Of a stretch of DNA of 64,000 bases, positions 54,649-63,921 are shown piece after piece; positions within the stretch are counted from its first letter, which is position 1, and every line of letters begins with the position of its first letter. Position numbers and translations under genes: made by a program. Source of the DNA: JAPLDB01 sp038206355 (lineage in GTDB: Bacteria; Bacteroidota; Bacteroidia; AKYH767-A; 2013-40CM-41-45); NCBI GenBank assembly GCA_038206355.1, contig JBBRAY010000015.1, forward strand, positions 1 to 64,000. The letters run 5' to 3'. Under the pieces are notes generated by a model. The model saw nothing but the letters and a program-made list of their open reading frames with translations, was not told the origin of the DNA and made no database searches.

Positions 54649-55559
54649 ATGCACCGGTAGCGCTATTTGTTTACAATCGTCCGGAGCATACAAGACGAAC
54701 GCTGTTGAGTTTGTCAAAATGTAAAGAAGCCTTCGAAACAGATTTATTTATTTTTTGCGATGGTGAAAAGGATAATGCAACTGCTGAACAAAGGAATGCA
54801 ATCAATGAAGTTCGAGAAGTTATTCGTTCCGGGCAATGGTGCAGAAATGTTGAAGTCATTGAATCGCCCCTGAATAAAGGACTTTCCCGCTCCATCATTG
54901 CAGGGGTTACGGAATTGGTCCGGCGTTTTGGTAAAATTATCGTGCTTGAGGACGACATGGAACTCTCACCGTATTTTTTAAAATACATGAATGACGGACT
55001 TGAAATGTATAAGGATGACGAGAAAGTTGTAAGTCTTACCGGTTATCAATGGCCGGTAAAGGATAAAGTTCCTGAAACGTATTTCTTACGCGGTACATAT
55101 TGTTGGGGATGGGCGACCTGGAAAAGGGGATGGGATTTATTTGAGCCCGAAAGCAAACTACTTTTACAAAAACTGGAAGAAGCAAATCTCACCTCACTAT
55201 TTGATTTCGATAGCAGTCATTTTTATACGCAGATGTTGCAAGAACAGGTGGAAGGAAGAAGTGATTCATGGGCATTGCCGTGGTATGCAAAAACATTTCT
55301 CGAAAATAAACTTACACTGATACCGGGAAGATCACTGGTACAAAATATTGGAATTGACGGAACCGGGATTCATTCAGGGAAATCCAATGAGTGGGGGGTA
55401 GCACTTTCCGAAATACCTATTGAAGTAAATAAAATACCGGTGGAGGATAGTAAAGAAGGAAGGAAAGCTGTAACTGCTTTTTTCAGAAGCATGAAAAGAA
55501 ACTCATTCCCTGAAAAGCTGAAGCGCAGGATAAGAAGCATTTTTCCAAAGTCAAAGTGA
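54645..55559 (+). CDS. GT-A-fold glycosyltransferase
   Basis: A 304-residue protein starting PVALFVYNRPEHTRRTLLSL, a GT2-like nucleotide-sugar opening. The metal-binding acidic motif is VLEDDMELSP. GTYCWGWATWKRGWDLF is a stretch recurring in sugar transferases of capsule and O-antigen clusters. It probably transfers one sugar onto the growing glycan at the inner membrane. It overlaps the preceding gene by 4 bases. Confidence 0.82.
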   Translation: MNAPVALFVYNRPEHTRRTLLSLSKCKEAFETDLFIFCDGEKDNATAEQRNAINEVREVIRSGQWCRNVEVIESPLNKGLSRSIIAGVTELVRRFGKIIVLEDDMELSPYFLKYMNDGLEMYKDDEKVVSLTGYQWPVKDKVPETYFLRGTYCWGWATWKRGWDLFEPESKLLLQKLEEANLTSLFDFDSSHFYTQMLQEQVEGRSDSWALPWYAKTFLENKLTLIPGRSLVQNIGIDGTGIHSGKSNEWGVALSEIPIEVNKIPVEDSKEGRKAVTAFFRSMKRNSFPEKLKRRIRSIFPKSK

Positions 55560-56368
55560 TCATGGGAGTTATATCAGAAATAATAAAAAAGGTATTTCCT
55601 TCTGAAGCCATGAAACTGGTTAAGAAGGCGGGTGGTTTTCCCCGTTTCAGTCGCATCGAATTTTCATATCGTGACATCAAGTTTGAAGTCACCGATTTTC
55701 TATCTGTAGCATGGCAGATAAAGGAGATTTTCGAAGACGAAGAACTAAGATTTAATTCAGATGTTCCTGCGCCGGTGATTTACGATTGTGGAGCCAATGT
55801 GGGCGTTTCTGCTATTTATTTTAAAAAAATATTTCCGGGTGCAATTGTAAAATCTTTCGAACCCGATCCTGAAGTGTTTAGTTGTCTGAAGAAAAACATT
55901 TCGCAAAATAATATACAGGGTGTTGAGTTGTTTGAGAAAGCTGTTTGGATTAAAGACGGGAAGCTACAGTTTTCAGCTGAAGGTGCTGACGGCGGTTCAA
56001 TCATGTTGACCGAAGGTAAAAAGATAGAAGTTGATTGCATCCGTTTGAAAGATTTATTGGCAAAGGAGACTGCAATAGACTTATTAAAGATTGACATTGA
56101 AGGAGCCGAAGTTGACGTTCTCAATGACATCAGCGGAGAATTGAAAAAGGTAAAGGTGCTCTTTGTTGAATATCATTCATGGGCCGGATCACCGCAACGT
56201 CTCGACCAGCTTTGTGCAGTGCTTTCAGATAACGGTTTCAGGTATTACATTCGTTCAATAAATTCAGTGGTTAAAAATCCATTTATTTTCCCGATGCCTT
56301 CGAAGGGAATGGATATACAACTTAACATTCATGCAATTCGTAAACAGGATCAGGGATTCAATCAGTAG
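55556..56368 (+). CDS. FkbM family methyltransferase
   Basis: A 270-residue protein with SAM motif IYDCGANVGVSAIYF, acidic SFEPDPEVF and the FkbM hallmark LLKIDIEGAEVDVL. The frame opens with GTG 55556; ATG 55562 (MGVISEI) is the likelier start. FkbM enzymes O-methylate sugars or lipids, here probably the polysaccharide. Its 3' end overlaps the deacetylase gene by 38 bases. Confidence 0.88.
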   Translation: MIMGVISEIIKKVFPSEAMKLVKKAGGFPRFSRIEFSYRDIKFEVTDFLSVAWQIKEIFEDEELRFNSDVPAPVIYDCGANVGVSAIYFKKIFPGAIVKSFEPDPEVFSCLKKNISQNNIQGVELFEKAVWIKDGKLQFSAEGADGGSIMLTEGKKIEVDCIRLKDLLAKETAIDLLKIDIEGAEVDVLNDISGELKKVKVLFVEYHSWAGSPQRLDQLCAVLSDNGFRYYIRSINSVVKNPFIFPMPSKGMDIQLNIHAIRKQDQGFNQ

Positions 56369-57323
56369 CCGTGCAGGAAAGGCGGCTTCCCGGCTGTTGC
56401 GTATTAAATATGGCAGTTGTGCTGTATTGCTTTACCACAGGGTGGCCGATCTGCAAACCGACCCGCAACTATTATCTGTAGGTCCGGATAATTTCAAGCA
56501 GCAACTCAGTATTCTGAAAACCGGGTTTCATCTTTTATCAGTCGAAGAATTTAAAAACCACCTGCGCATCGGAAAAAAGTTCCCTGAGAAGAGTGTGCTC
56601 ATCACTTTTGATGACGGCTATGCAGATAATTATTTAAATGCCGAACCAGTGTTGAAGGCACATGAAGCCGAAGCATTGTTTTATATCTGCACAGGAAATA
56701 TCGGGACTTCAAATGAATTCTGGTGGGATGAACTGGAGCGTTTATTACTTCTCCCCGAAAAATTCCCTTCTGCTTTTGTGATGGATGTTCTTGGAAACAG
56801 CTATACCTGTTCCAACCTAATAGACTCCCGGCTCCGGATGTACCTTGCATTACTTCCTGTCCTCAGGAAAACAGATTTTGTAATGAGAGAAGGATTATTT
56901 TCTCAGATCAGAAAACAAATTCCCGACGTTGCTCCCAGAGAATCGCACCGCTCTGTAACCCAAACTGAGTTAAAAAAAATGAGTGAATCAACGGCAGTAA
57001 CAATCGGAGCACATACAGTCAATCATTGTTCCCTTAAATGGCTTGACAAGGACGGGCAAAAAGTGGAAATTCAAAAGTCAATAAGAACGCTGGAGTCAAT
57101 CACTTCGAAAAAAATAATTGATTTCTCATATCCTTTCGGAACAGGAAATGACTTCAGTAATGAAACTGTAGCAATATGTAAAAATGCAGGAATGGAATTT
57201 GTTGCTGCCAATATTCCCGGATGCGTTCATGCAAAAAGCAATCCGTTTTCATTCCCGAGATTTTTAGTCCGCAATTGGAATGGTGATGAATTCCGGAATC
57301 ATTTAAATTCATTTTTCAACTGA
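56331..57323 (+). CDS. Polysaccharide deacetylase (NodB domain, CE4)
   Basis: A 330-residue protein with the NodB motifs: LYHRV, LITFDDGYADNY (Asp-Asp metal/base pair), IGAHTVNHCSL (His-x3-His) and FSYPFGTGN. It removes N-acetyl groups from GlcNAc-containing glycans. There is no signal peptide, so it could act on a cytoplasmic lipid-linked intermediate. It overlaps the gene before by 38 bases and shares one base with the next gene (TGATG). Confidence 0.88.
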   Translation: MQFVNRIRDSISSRAGKAASRLLRIKYGSCAVLLYHRVADLQTDPQLLSVGPDNFKQQLSILKTGFHLLSVEEFKNHLRIGKKFPEKSVLITFDDGYADNYLNAEPVLKAHEAEALFYICTGNIGTSNEFWWDELERLLLLPEKFPSAFVMDVLGNSYTCSNLIDSRLRMYLALLPVLRKTDFVMREGLFSQIRKQIPDVAPRESHRSVTQTELKKMSESTAVTIGAHTVNHCSLKWLDKDGQKVEIQKSIRTLESITSKKIIDFSYPFGTGNDFSNETVAICKNAGMEFVAANIPGCVHAKSNPFSFPRFLVRNWNGDEFRNHLNSFFN

Positions 57324-58564
57324 TGAAAGTCGCTCACCTGAGTAACAACGACATCGGTGGCGCAGGCATTGCTGCTGAAAGACTGCATCGTGCATTGCTA
57401 CGGCAAAATATTGATTCTGTTTTTATATCGAAGCAGAAACACAATTCAAAAATTCCCCGACATGTTCAATTCAATCCGATTGGTCATCTAATGAATAGGA
57501 TGGGTACAAAACTTGGTGTGACCGATGATCCGTTAAAGGAATTAACGCAAAGACATCTTGCAAACCGACCTAAGGGATTCGAACATTTTTCATTTCCGTT
57601 TTCAAATCTTGACCTCACAAATCATAAACAGGTTAAAGATTCTGACATCATTCATTTGCATTGGGTGAGTGATGGATTTCTTGATTTTTCTTCCTTCTTT
57701 AATAATGTGGATAAACCTGTCGTGTGGACCTTGCATGACATGAACCCTTTTACCGGTGGTTGCCACCATGCAGATGATTGTTTGGGTTATCAATCCAATT
57801 GCATCGGTTGCCCGCAGTTGAAAAATACCATTGATGAAAATTATTCAGCAGAAATATTAAAGCTGAAGATTGAATCACTTAAAAATTCTGTCAGTGAGAA
57901 TCTTAAAATTATTACTCCATCAAAATGGCTGATGAAATGTTCAATGCAGTCAAAAGTCTTCGGCGGTTTAACGCACTTCAATATCCCGAATATTCCTGAT
58001 GTGAAATCATTCTTCCCCATGGATAAAAGTGCAGCAAGGAATAATCTTGGGTTACCGACCGATAAAAAAATTCTGCTCTTTGTTGCAAAGGATATTGACA
58101 ATCCAAGAAAGGGAATTCAGTTTTTGCAAAAAGCAATTGAGGGAATGGGTGAGGATGTTTTGATCTGCAGCGTTGGAAAGGCGGAAGCAGTATTCCCTGA
58201 TTCATTTAACTTTGAATATGTAGTGAATAATGTTATGCTGAATGAAATTTATAATGCAGCGGACGTATTTGTGCTTCCTTCACTTGCTGAAAATTTTCCC
58301 AATACGATTTGTGAAGCCATATTGTGCGGAACTCCTGTGGCTGCTTTTGATATAGGTGGCGTCCCTGAACTAATCAATGAGAAGAATGGAATACTTGCTG
58401 AATATAAAAATGAAGATTCACTGAGACAGGCAATAGAAGGAATAGTTAATAACCCCGCATCCTATATAAAAGAAATTATTGCAGCAGAAGCAAAGGAAAG
58501 ATTTGATGTAGACAAAATCATTAATGCACATATACAAGTATATGAGTCTTTTAAATTGAATTAA
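57323..58564 (+). CDS. Glycosyltransferase family 4 (GT-B fold)
   Basis: A 413-residue protein. The N-terminal LSNNDIGGAGIAAERLHRAL is the acceptor-side glycine loop. The C-terminal half has VFVLPSLAENFPNTICEAILCGTPVAAFDIGGVPEL, the GT4 E-x7-E region. HLHWVSDGFLD and WTLHDMNPFTGGCHH fit the WcaC/CapM-like subgroup. It likely adds a sugar during repeat-unit assembly. Confidence 0.9.
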   Translation: MKVAHLSNNDIGGAGIAAERLHRALLRQNIDSVFISKQKHNSKIPRHVQFNPIGHLMNRMGTKLGVTDDPLKELTQRHLANRPKGFEHFSFPFSNLDLTNHKQVKDSDIIHLHWVSDGFLDFSSFFNNVDKPVVWTLHDMNPFTGGCHHADDCLGYQSNCIGCPQLKNTIDENYSAEILKLKIESLKNSVSENLKIITPSKWLMKCSMQSKVFGGLTHFNIPNIPDVKSFFPMDKSAARNNLGLPTDKKILLFVAKDIDNPRKGIQFLQKAIEGMGEDVLICSVGKAEAVFPDSFNFEYVVNNVMLNEIYNAADVFVLPSLAENFPNTICEAILCGTPVAAFDIGGVPELINEKNGILAEYKNEDSLRQAIEGIVNNPASYIKEIIAAEAKERFDVDKIINAHIQVYESFKLN

Positions 58565-58570
58565 CCGGAG

Positions 58571-59278
58571 ATGCCTTTCATATCAGTTATAACGATAAAC
58601 AGGAATAACGCCGGCGGCCTCAGGAAGACATTGAAAAGTGTTTGCGAGCAGGACCTTGATGACTTTGAATATATTGTTGTTGATGGTTTATCTGATGATG
58701 GAAGTCAGAATATCGTTGATGAATACAAAAGTTGTATTGATCATTTCATCTCTGAAAAGGACAATGGTATTTATGATGCAATGAATAAAGGTCTTCGGCA
58801 TTCCAAGGGAGAATACCTGCTTTTTCTAAACTCCGGAGATTGTCTCGCTGCTACCTCAGTGCTTTCTCAGATGAAATCGGAAAGTGGGGGAGAAGACCTT
58901 GTTTCAGGAAATATTTTATTTTTCGAAAATGAAACTACCAGAAGAGATTTCACTCCCGGGAAACTCAGCAAATTTTATCTTTTACACAGTATGCTTTATC
59001 ATCCTGTTACGTTTATAAAGAAAAGTCTTTTCAATAAATTTGGATTGTATGATGAATCATTGAATATTGTTGGTGATTATGAATTTTTTCTCAGGGTCCT
59101 CGATAAAACAAAAATCAATTACAGACATTTAAGTTTTGATGTCACCCTATTTGAGAATAACGGAATAAGTGCTTCACCGGAGACGCGGAATCAAATGCTG
59201 GCAGAAAAAAAATCTGTGCAAAGAAAATATTTCAACCCGATTTTGCTGAAAGCATTTACACTTTATAAATCATTTTGA
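58571..59278 (+). CDS. Glycosyltransferase family 2
   Basis: A 235-residue GT-A enzyme: FISVITINRNNAGGLRKTL, the nucleotide-binding YIVVDGLSDDGS, DNGIYDAMNKGL and LFLNSGD. This is the WcaE/WcaA-like subgroup found in exopolysaccharide clusters. It follows the GT4 gene by 6 bases and converges with the inverted gene at 59294. Confidence 0.9.
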   Translation: MPFISVITINRNNAGGLRKTLKSVCEQDLDDFEYIVVDGLSDDGSQNIVDEYKSCIDHFISEKDNGIYDAMNKGLRHSKGEYLLFLNSGDCLAATSVLSQMKSESGGEDLVSGNILFFENETTRRDFTPGKLSKFYLLHSMLYHPVTFIKKSLFNKFGLYDESLNIVGDYEFFLRVLDKTKINYRHLSFDVTLFENNGISASPETRNQMLAEKKSVQRKYFNPILLKAFTLYKSF

Positions 59279-59293
59279 AGCGACAAAAACATT

Positions 59294-60436
59294 TCATCTT
59301 TTAAGCAAACCCGAAGTAATTAATCTGATTTTAAATTCTTTCATCCATACGTCCCAGTTCAGCAATTGCTCGTATCGATTAAAACTCTGCACGCGCATTT
59401 TTAATAGCAACTCAGGTTGTTGCAACGCAATGATTATTTTTTCGGCGTAAACATTTCCACGTGCTTCAAGCGGAAATAAAAATCCGGTTTCGCCTTCTTT
59501 TACTATCGTTGGTATTCCACCTGTATTTGTTGCAAGCACAGGCAATGAATAAGCGGCAGATTCGCAAAAAACAAGTCCGTAGGCCTCATATCTCGTAGGA
59601 AGAATAAAAAAATCGGAGGTCTGAAAATGATTTATCAACTTGATATAGTCAGCAGGAATATCTTTATTCAGAAACCCTTCTACTAGAATATCAGGATCGT
59701 TGATTTCCATTGGAGGAGTGCAACCGCAAATAATCAACGTTGATTTGATGCCTTGCTTTTTCAGTTCAGCATGTGCTTCAAGAACAATGTCACCGCCTTT
59801 ATCTTTCCAGTTTGTACCCGCAAAAAGAAGTTTTACTTTGCCCTGAATTAAAGTGCGGGGATTAAATTCCGGTTTTTTGTCAAGGTTGGCACCAAAAGGT
59901 ATCACAGCGACTTTTTCTTTTTTCAGTCCGTAATCGTTTACAGCAGAATCGCCGGCCCAATAGGACGGGAAACAAACTAAAGAAGATTTTTCCATTGCCA
60001 GTTTATCAATGAGCCGGCTTTGTTTTTCTGAAAAGTCAAACAGATTTCTGAACTGTTCATGATAGTTAAAAGCTCCTGCTACTGTTCGATCACCGATATA
60101 AACGATGGGAATAGCTGTCTTGAGATGTGCAATCAATGCATTACCTGTTGGTGTAATGATCAGATCATATTTTTCCTTTTTTAGGCTGTGATCAATAATT
60201 TTCGCGCACGCTTTTGAAAGTATGATAGAATGACGATAATCAAACCGCTTCCCCGGAAAACGAAGTGTAATCTGGTTCAACGCTTTGAGAAAAAATAACG
60301 TAATTCGCGGCGTAACAGGTCCCAGCGTATCCGTTGTTCCAAGGTGTTTTCTGATTTGCTGCAGGATAAAATAGTTGGTTCCTGACCATGAATGCCGGTG
60401 ATTGGGATTTTCAATAGTAATATAGGCGATCTTCAT
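59294..60436 (-). CDS. Glycosyltransferase family 4, on the opposite strand
   Basis: A 380-residue GT-B protein. The N-terminal IAYITIENPNHRHSWSGTNYFILQQI differs from its neighbours. The C-terminal domain has FILPTRYEAYGLVFCESAAYSLPVLATNTGGIPTIV. It is the only reverse-strand gene in the cluster, inserted between two co-directional transferase genes, and so has its own promoter. The donor and acceptor sugars are not readable. Confidence 0.88.
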   Translation of the reverse strand: MKIAYITIENPNHRHSWSGTNYFILQQIRKHLGTTDTLGPVTPRITLFFLKALNQITLRFPGKRFDYRHSIILSKACAKIIDHSLKKEKYDLIITPTGNALIAHLKTAIPIVYIGDRTVAGAFNYHEQFRNLFDFSEKQSRLIDKLAMEKSSLVCFPSYWAGDSAVNDYGLKKEKVAVIPFGANLDKKPEFNPRTLIQGKVKLLFAGTNWKDKGGDIVLEAHAELKKQGIKSTLIICGCTPPMEINDPDILVEGFLNKDIPADYIKLINHFQTSDFFILPTRYEAYGLVFCESAAYSLPVLATNTGGIPTIVKEGETGFLFPLEARGNVYAEKIIIALQQPELLLKMRVQSFNRYEQLLNWDVWMKEFKIRLITSGLLKR

Positions 60437-60515
60437 TTTCGGGTTGTAAAGAAAAAGTATTAATTGACAGGACGAAAAGATTTCTCACGCTAAACAGTAA
60501 TCCTGTCAGGTCCTT

Positions 60516-61625
60516 ATGAAAAGAATTTTATTGCTGGCAGATATTAACTCTCCCCACATACAAAAGTGGGCCGGTTCGCTGAGTGAACATTTTCATATCG
60601 GCGTTTTTTCTATTGGTAAATCATATACGCACTGGCATGAGGGGCTCGCTAATTTTGAACTGTTTGACGAGCACGGCTTTAAGACTGATATTTTTTACAA
60701 AAAAACATTTGAGAAGATAGCTATGCTACGGCTAATCCCTTCACTGAGAAAAACGATCAGGAAGTTTAAACCGGATATTGTTCATGCCCACTATGCTACA
60801 AGTTATGGCTTCCTCGGGTTCTTTAGCGGCTTTCATCCATTCTGGATCTCTGTCTGGGGAGCTGACGTTTATGATTTTCCCGCAGAAGGAATTGTTCAGA
60901 AGAGAATCCTGATTTCAAATTTGAAAAATGCTGACAGGATATTTTCTACCAGCAATGCGATGGCAGCACAGACAAGAAAGTTTACTAAGAAAATTGTGGA
61001 TACTGTTCCGTTTGGAATTAATACCAATGTATTCAAGCCCTTGCAGGCAAAGAAACCGGAAGATGGAAGCCCGCTTATTATCGGCATGGTAAAAACGATG
61101 CAGGAAAAGTATGGCGTGGAATATTTAATCAGGGCTTTTAAAATTGTTAGAGAGAAAATGCCCGATCGTGCATTGAAGTTATTGCTCGTTGGTGGCGGTC
61201 CGCAACGGGATTACCTGGAGAACTTGACGCAACAACTTGATTTATCCGGCGATGTAACTTTCACGGGAGAAATTCCATTCAGCAAGATAGTTGAATACCA
61301 CAATAAACTCGACATTGCTGTTTACCCGTCAACGCTGGATAGCGAGAGTTTTGGTGTATCCATTCTTGAATCTGGTGCATGTGAAAAGCCTGTTATTGTT
61401 TCTGATGTTGCCGGCTTAAAGGAAGTGGTAGTAATGGATGTAACAGGTATAATTGTTCCACGAAAAAATGCTGATGCAGTTGCTGATGCCATTTTGAAAT
61501 TGATCGAAGACGAAAATCTTCGTCATACATTGGGTAAAAACGGAAGAGCGCATGTTCAGAAGGAATACGAGTGGAGTTATTGCCTGCAACTGATGATTGA
61601 AAAATATAATTCATTTCTGAGATGA
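60516..61625 (+). CDS. Glycosyltransferase family 4
   Basis: A 369-residue GT-B protein. It has DIVHAHYATSYGFLGF near the N-terminus, then VPFGINTNVF, and the C-terminal donor region IAVYPSTLDSESFGVSILESGACEKPVIVSDVAGLKEVV. The E-x7-E motif is intact. It restarts the plus-strand operon after the inverted gene and overlaps the next gene by 4 bases. Confidence 0.92.
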   Translation: MKRILLLADINSPHIQKWAGSLSEHFHIGVFSIGKSYTHWHEGLANFELFDEHGFKTDIFYKKTFEKIAMLRLIPSLRKTIRKFKPDIVHAHYATSYGFLGFFSGFHPFWISVWGADVYDFPAEGIVQKRILISNLKNADRIFSTSNAMAAQTRKFTKKIVDTVPFGINTNVFKPLQAKKPEDGSPLIIGMVKTMQEKYGVEYLIRAFKIVREKMPDRALKLLLVGGGPQRDYLENLTQQLDLSGDVTFTGEIPFSKIVEYHNKLDIAVYPSTLDSESFGVSILESGACEKPVIVSDVAGLKEVVVMDVTGIIVPRKNADAVADAILKLIEDENLRHTLGKNGRAHVQKEYEWSYCLQLMIEKYNSFLR

Positions 61626-62617
61626 GCATGCCCTTTGTTTCAGTCATTATTCCCTGCAGAAATGAGGCGCAGCATATCGGTAAAGTGCTAGATGATTTAA
61701 TAGCGCAGGATTATCCAAAGGAAAATCTGGAAGTTATTTTTGGGGACGGAGATAGCTCTGATAAAACAAGAGATATAATTTCCCGTTATAGTGCGCAGTA
61801 TAAATGGATCATTCAGTTTAAAAATCCACGTAAGACAGTGCCCTTTGCAATGAATGAGGGAATACGATTGGCAAAGGGTGAAATTATTGTCCGTATGGAT
61901 GCACACGCTTCATTTCCTCCGGATTATATTTCAAAACTTGTTCGCTGGCAACAAAAATTAAATGCTGATAATGTTGGTGGTATCTGGATTACCAAGCCAT
62001 CCTCATCTTCAACGAAGGCAGAAGCCATTGCGGAAATTCTTTCACATCCGCTTGGAGTGGGCAATTCAATGTTCCGCATCGGCGTGAATGAAGTAACTGA
62101 ATCCGATACAGTTCCTTTTGGATGTTACAGAAAAAATATCTTTAATAAAATCGGTTATTACGACGAGCGGCTGGAAAGGAATCAGGACATTGAGCTGAAC
62201 AAAAGATTGAAAGCTGCAAATGGAAAGATATTTCTGGTGCCTGATGTTTCATGCATTTATTATTCACGGAGTACTTTTTATAAACTGGTGGAAAATAATT
62301 TCAGGAACGGGGAGTGGGTAATCCTTACCTCTTATTATACAGGGCAGGTAAGTTCATTGTCAATGCGACATTTCATTCCATTGGGGTTTTTAGTGTATAT
62401 ATTGTCTCTGCCATTGCTAATGATGTTTTCAAAATTATTTTTAATTCCTTTGGTATTGTATTCAATTGCTGTAATTATTGCTTCAAGTCAGGTGGCTTTC
62501 AGGAGAACCAAGCCCGGAATGATTCCCTTTCTTGTCTATGGATTTTTAATTTTGCATCTTGGTTATGGAGCCGGTTGTCTTTACGGGCTCTGGCGTTTAC
62601 TTATCCGAAAAGTCTGA
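61622..62617 (+). CDS. Membrane-bound glycosyltransferase family 2 (ExoA-like)
   Basis: A 331-residue protein. The GT-A domain has FVSVIIPCRNEAQHIGKVL, EVIFGDGDSSDKT, VRMDAHASFPPDY and LERNQDIELNKRLK. Three hydrophobic segments lie near the C-terminus (~250-325). This matches ExoA/succinoglycan-type transferases at the inner membrane. The start is the ATG overlapping the previous stop. Confidence 0.9.
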   Translation: MSMPFVSVIIPCRNEAQHIGKVLDDLIAQDYPKENLEVIFGDGDSSDKTRDIISRYSAQYKWIIQFKNPRKTVPFAMNEGIRLAKGEIIVRMDAHASFPPDYISKLVRWQQKLNADNVGGIWITKPSSSSTKAEAIAEILSHPLGVGNSMFRIGVNEVTESDTVPFGCYRKNIFNKIGYYDERLERNQDIELNKRLKAANGKIFLVPDVSCIYYSRSTFYKLVENNFRNGEWVILTSYYTGQVSSLSMRHFIPLGFLVYILSLPLLMMFSKLFLIPLVLYSIAVIIASSQVAFRRTKPGMIPFLVYGFLILHLGYGAGCLYGLWRLLIRKV

Positions 62618-62622
62618 AATCA

Positions 62623-63795
62623 TTGAGCCAAGAATCTCTTTCTTTTTTATTCAGGAAATCAATTGCAGAATACCTGGAAGTGAATCCTGAAAATATTTTT
62701 CTTTTCTGGAAGGGAAGGGTTGCACTCTATTCAATATTGAAAAGCATGGGTGTTGGTGAGGGAGACGAGGTAATCATGCCCGCTTTTACCTGCGTCGTAG
62801 TTCCCAATGCCGTTATATATCTCGGTGCAAAACCTGTGTACGTCGACATTGATAAAAATACCTACAATGTAAACGTTGAATTGATTGAGGCAAAGATCAC
62901 CTCAAAGACAAAAGTGATCCTTGCACAAAATACTTTCGGACTACCGCCTGATTTAAAGGCCATACAAAGGTTAGCACAGAAGCATAATCTCAGAGTGATT
63001 GAAGATTGTACGCATGGATTTGGCGGGAAATATGACAATAGAAAAAATGGTACGGAAGCTGATGCGTCTTTCTTTTCCAGTCAGTGGAATAAACCATTCT
63101 CAACAGGTATTGGCGGGTTCTCATACATAAAGGATCCTGATCTTATTGCCGGTTTGAGAAAAGCAGAAAGTAAATTTGACATTCCTTCATTTAAAGATCA
63201 GCTCGGACTAAAAGCGATGATTACTGCCAGAAATATTTTCAGTAATTCTTCTGCTTATTGGTTTGCCGTAAAGACATACCGTTGGCTGAGTAAAGCAGGA
63301 ATGGTAATTGGGTCCTCTGAAGATGCAGAACTTACCGGTACTAAAATGCCTGCATCATACTTAAAGGCAATGAGCAATGTTCAAATGAATTATGGCTTAA
63401 AGCAGATTTCGCAGATTGATGATTTCGTTGAGAAAAGAAATGCGATTGCAAAGCAATATTCAGAATTTCTTTCTAATGAGAATTTTAAAATTCCATTTGT
63501 TCCTGAAGGATTTGAACATACCTATTTGAAATACCCGCTGCTGGTTAGTGACAGGAAAATATTTTTTGAAAGGGCACAAAAGGCAAAGGTAGAAGTGGGA
63601 GACTGGTTCATCTCACCGATTCATCCGGTGATAAAAAATTTTCATCAATGGAATTATGAACCGGGGTTATTTCCTGTGGCTGATGATGTTTCTCAACATA
63701 TTGTAAATCTCTCCACAAACACATCGACGAGCAATGCCGAAGTGGAGCGCACCATTAACTTTTTGAAAGCAAATAAGGATTTGATTATTCGTTAA
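62623..63795 (+). CDS. DegT/DnrJ/EryC1/StrS-type aminotransferase
   Basis: About 390 residues of a PLP-dependent fold-type I enzyme: GDEVIMPAFTCVVVPNAVIYLGAKPVYVDID, then VILAQNTFGLPPD, VIEDCTHGFGG and SQWNKPFSTGIGGF. The lysine in the last motif is the expected Schiff-base residue. These enzymes make amino sugars for surface glycans. The frame extends upstream to 62314 inside the previous gene, but that part is a shadow. The family begins near TTG 62623, 5 bases after the preceding stop, and no ATG is available, so the exact start is uncertain. Confidence 0.82.
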   Translation: MSQESLSFLFRKSIAEYLEVNPENIFLFWKGRVALYSILKSMGVGEGDEVIMPAFTCVVVPNAVIYLGAKPVYVDIDKNTYNVNVELIEAKITSKTKVILAQNTFGLPPDLKAIQRLAQKHNLRVIEDCTHGFGGKYDNRKNGTEADASFFSSQWNKPFSTGIGGFSYIKDPDLIAGLRKAESKFDIPSFKDQLGLKAMITARNIFSNSSAYWFAVKTYRWLSKAGMVIGSSEDAELTGTKMPASYLKAMSNVQMNYGLKQISQIDDFVEKRNAIAKQYSEFLSNENFKIPFVPEGFEHTYLKYPLLVSDRKIFFERAQKAKVEVGDWFISPIHPVIKNFHQWNYEPGLFPVADDVSQHIVNLSTNTSTSNAEVERTINFLKANKDLIIR

Positions 63796-63796
63796 T

Positions 63797-63828
63797 ATCC
63801 AGGCATCTAAAGCTTGGATTTTTTATTC
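63797..63828 (+). terminator. Rho-independent terminator after the aminotransferase gene
   Basis: ATCCAGGC (63797-63804) pairs with GCTTGGAT (63812-63819), including one G-T pair, around a 7-base loop and followed by TTTTTATT. It starts 1 base past the stop codon and ends the polysaccharide transcript before the next promoter. Confidence 0.75.
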
Positions 63829-63895
63829 TTCGGATGCATTCACCGGCATATTTTGGAAGCGAATGTTTTATACAAGTGTTATTGGTATATTTCAA

Positions 63896-63903
63896 TACTT
63901 TTG
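63896..63903 (+). promoter_or_regulatory. -7 box (TACTTTTG) of the epimerase gene
   Basis: An exact TAnnTTTG match, 18 bases before the ATG at 63922 and downstream of a terminator, so a new transcript start is expected here. I see no good -33 TTG at 19-21 bases upstream. Confidence 0.45.
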
Positions 63904-63921
63904 ACACCTTAGTTTAACTGA

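Noticed and set aside
62314..62622. N-terminal extension of the aminotransferase
   Set aside because: It overlaps the C-terminal membrane part of the glycosyltransferase in another frame and does not resemble the family's N-terminus.
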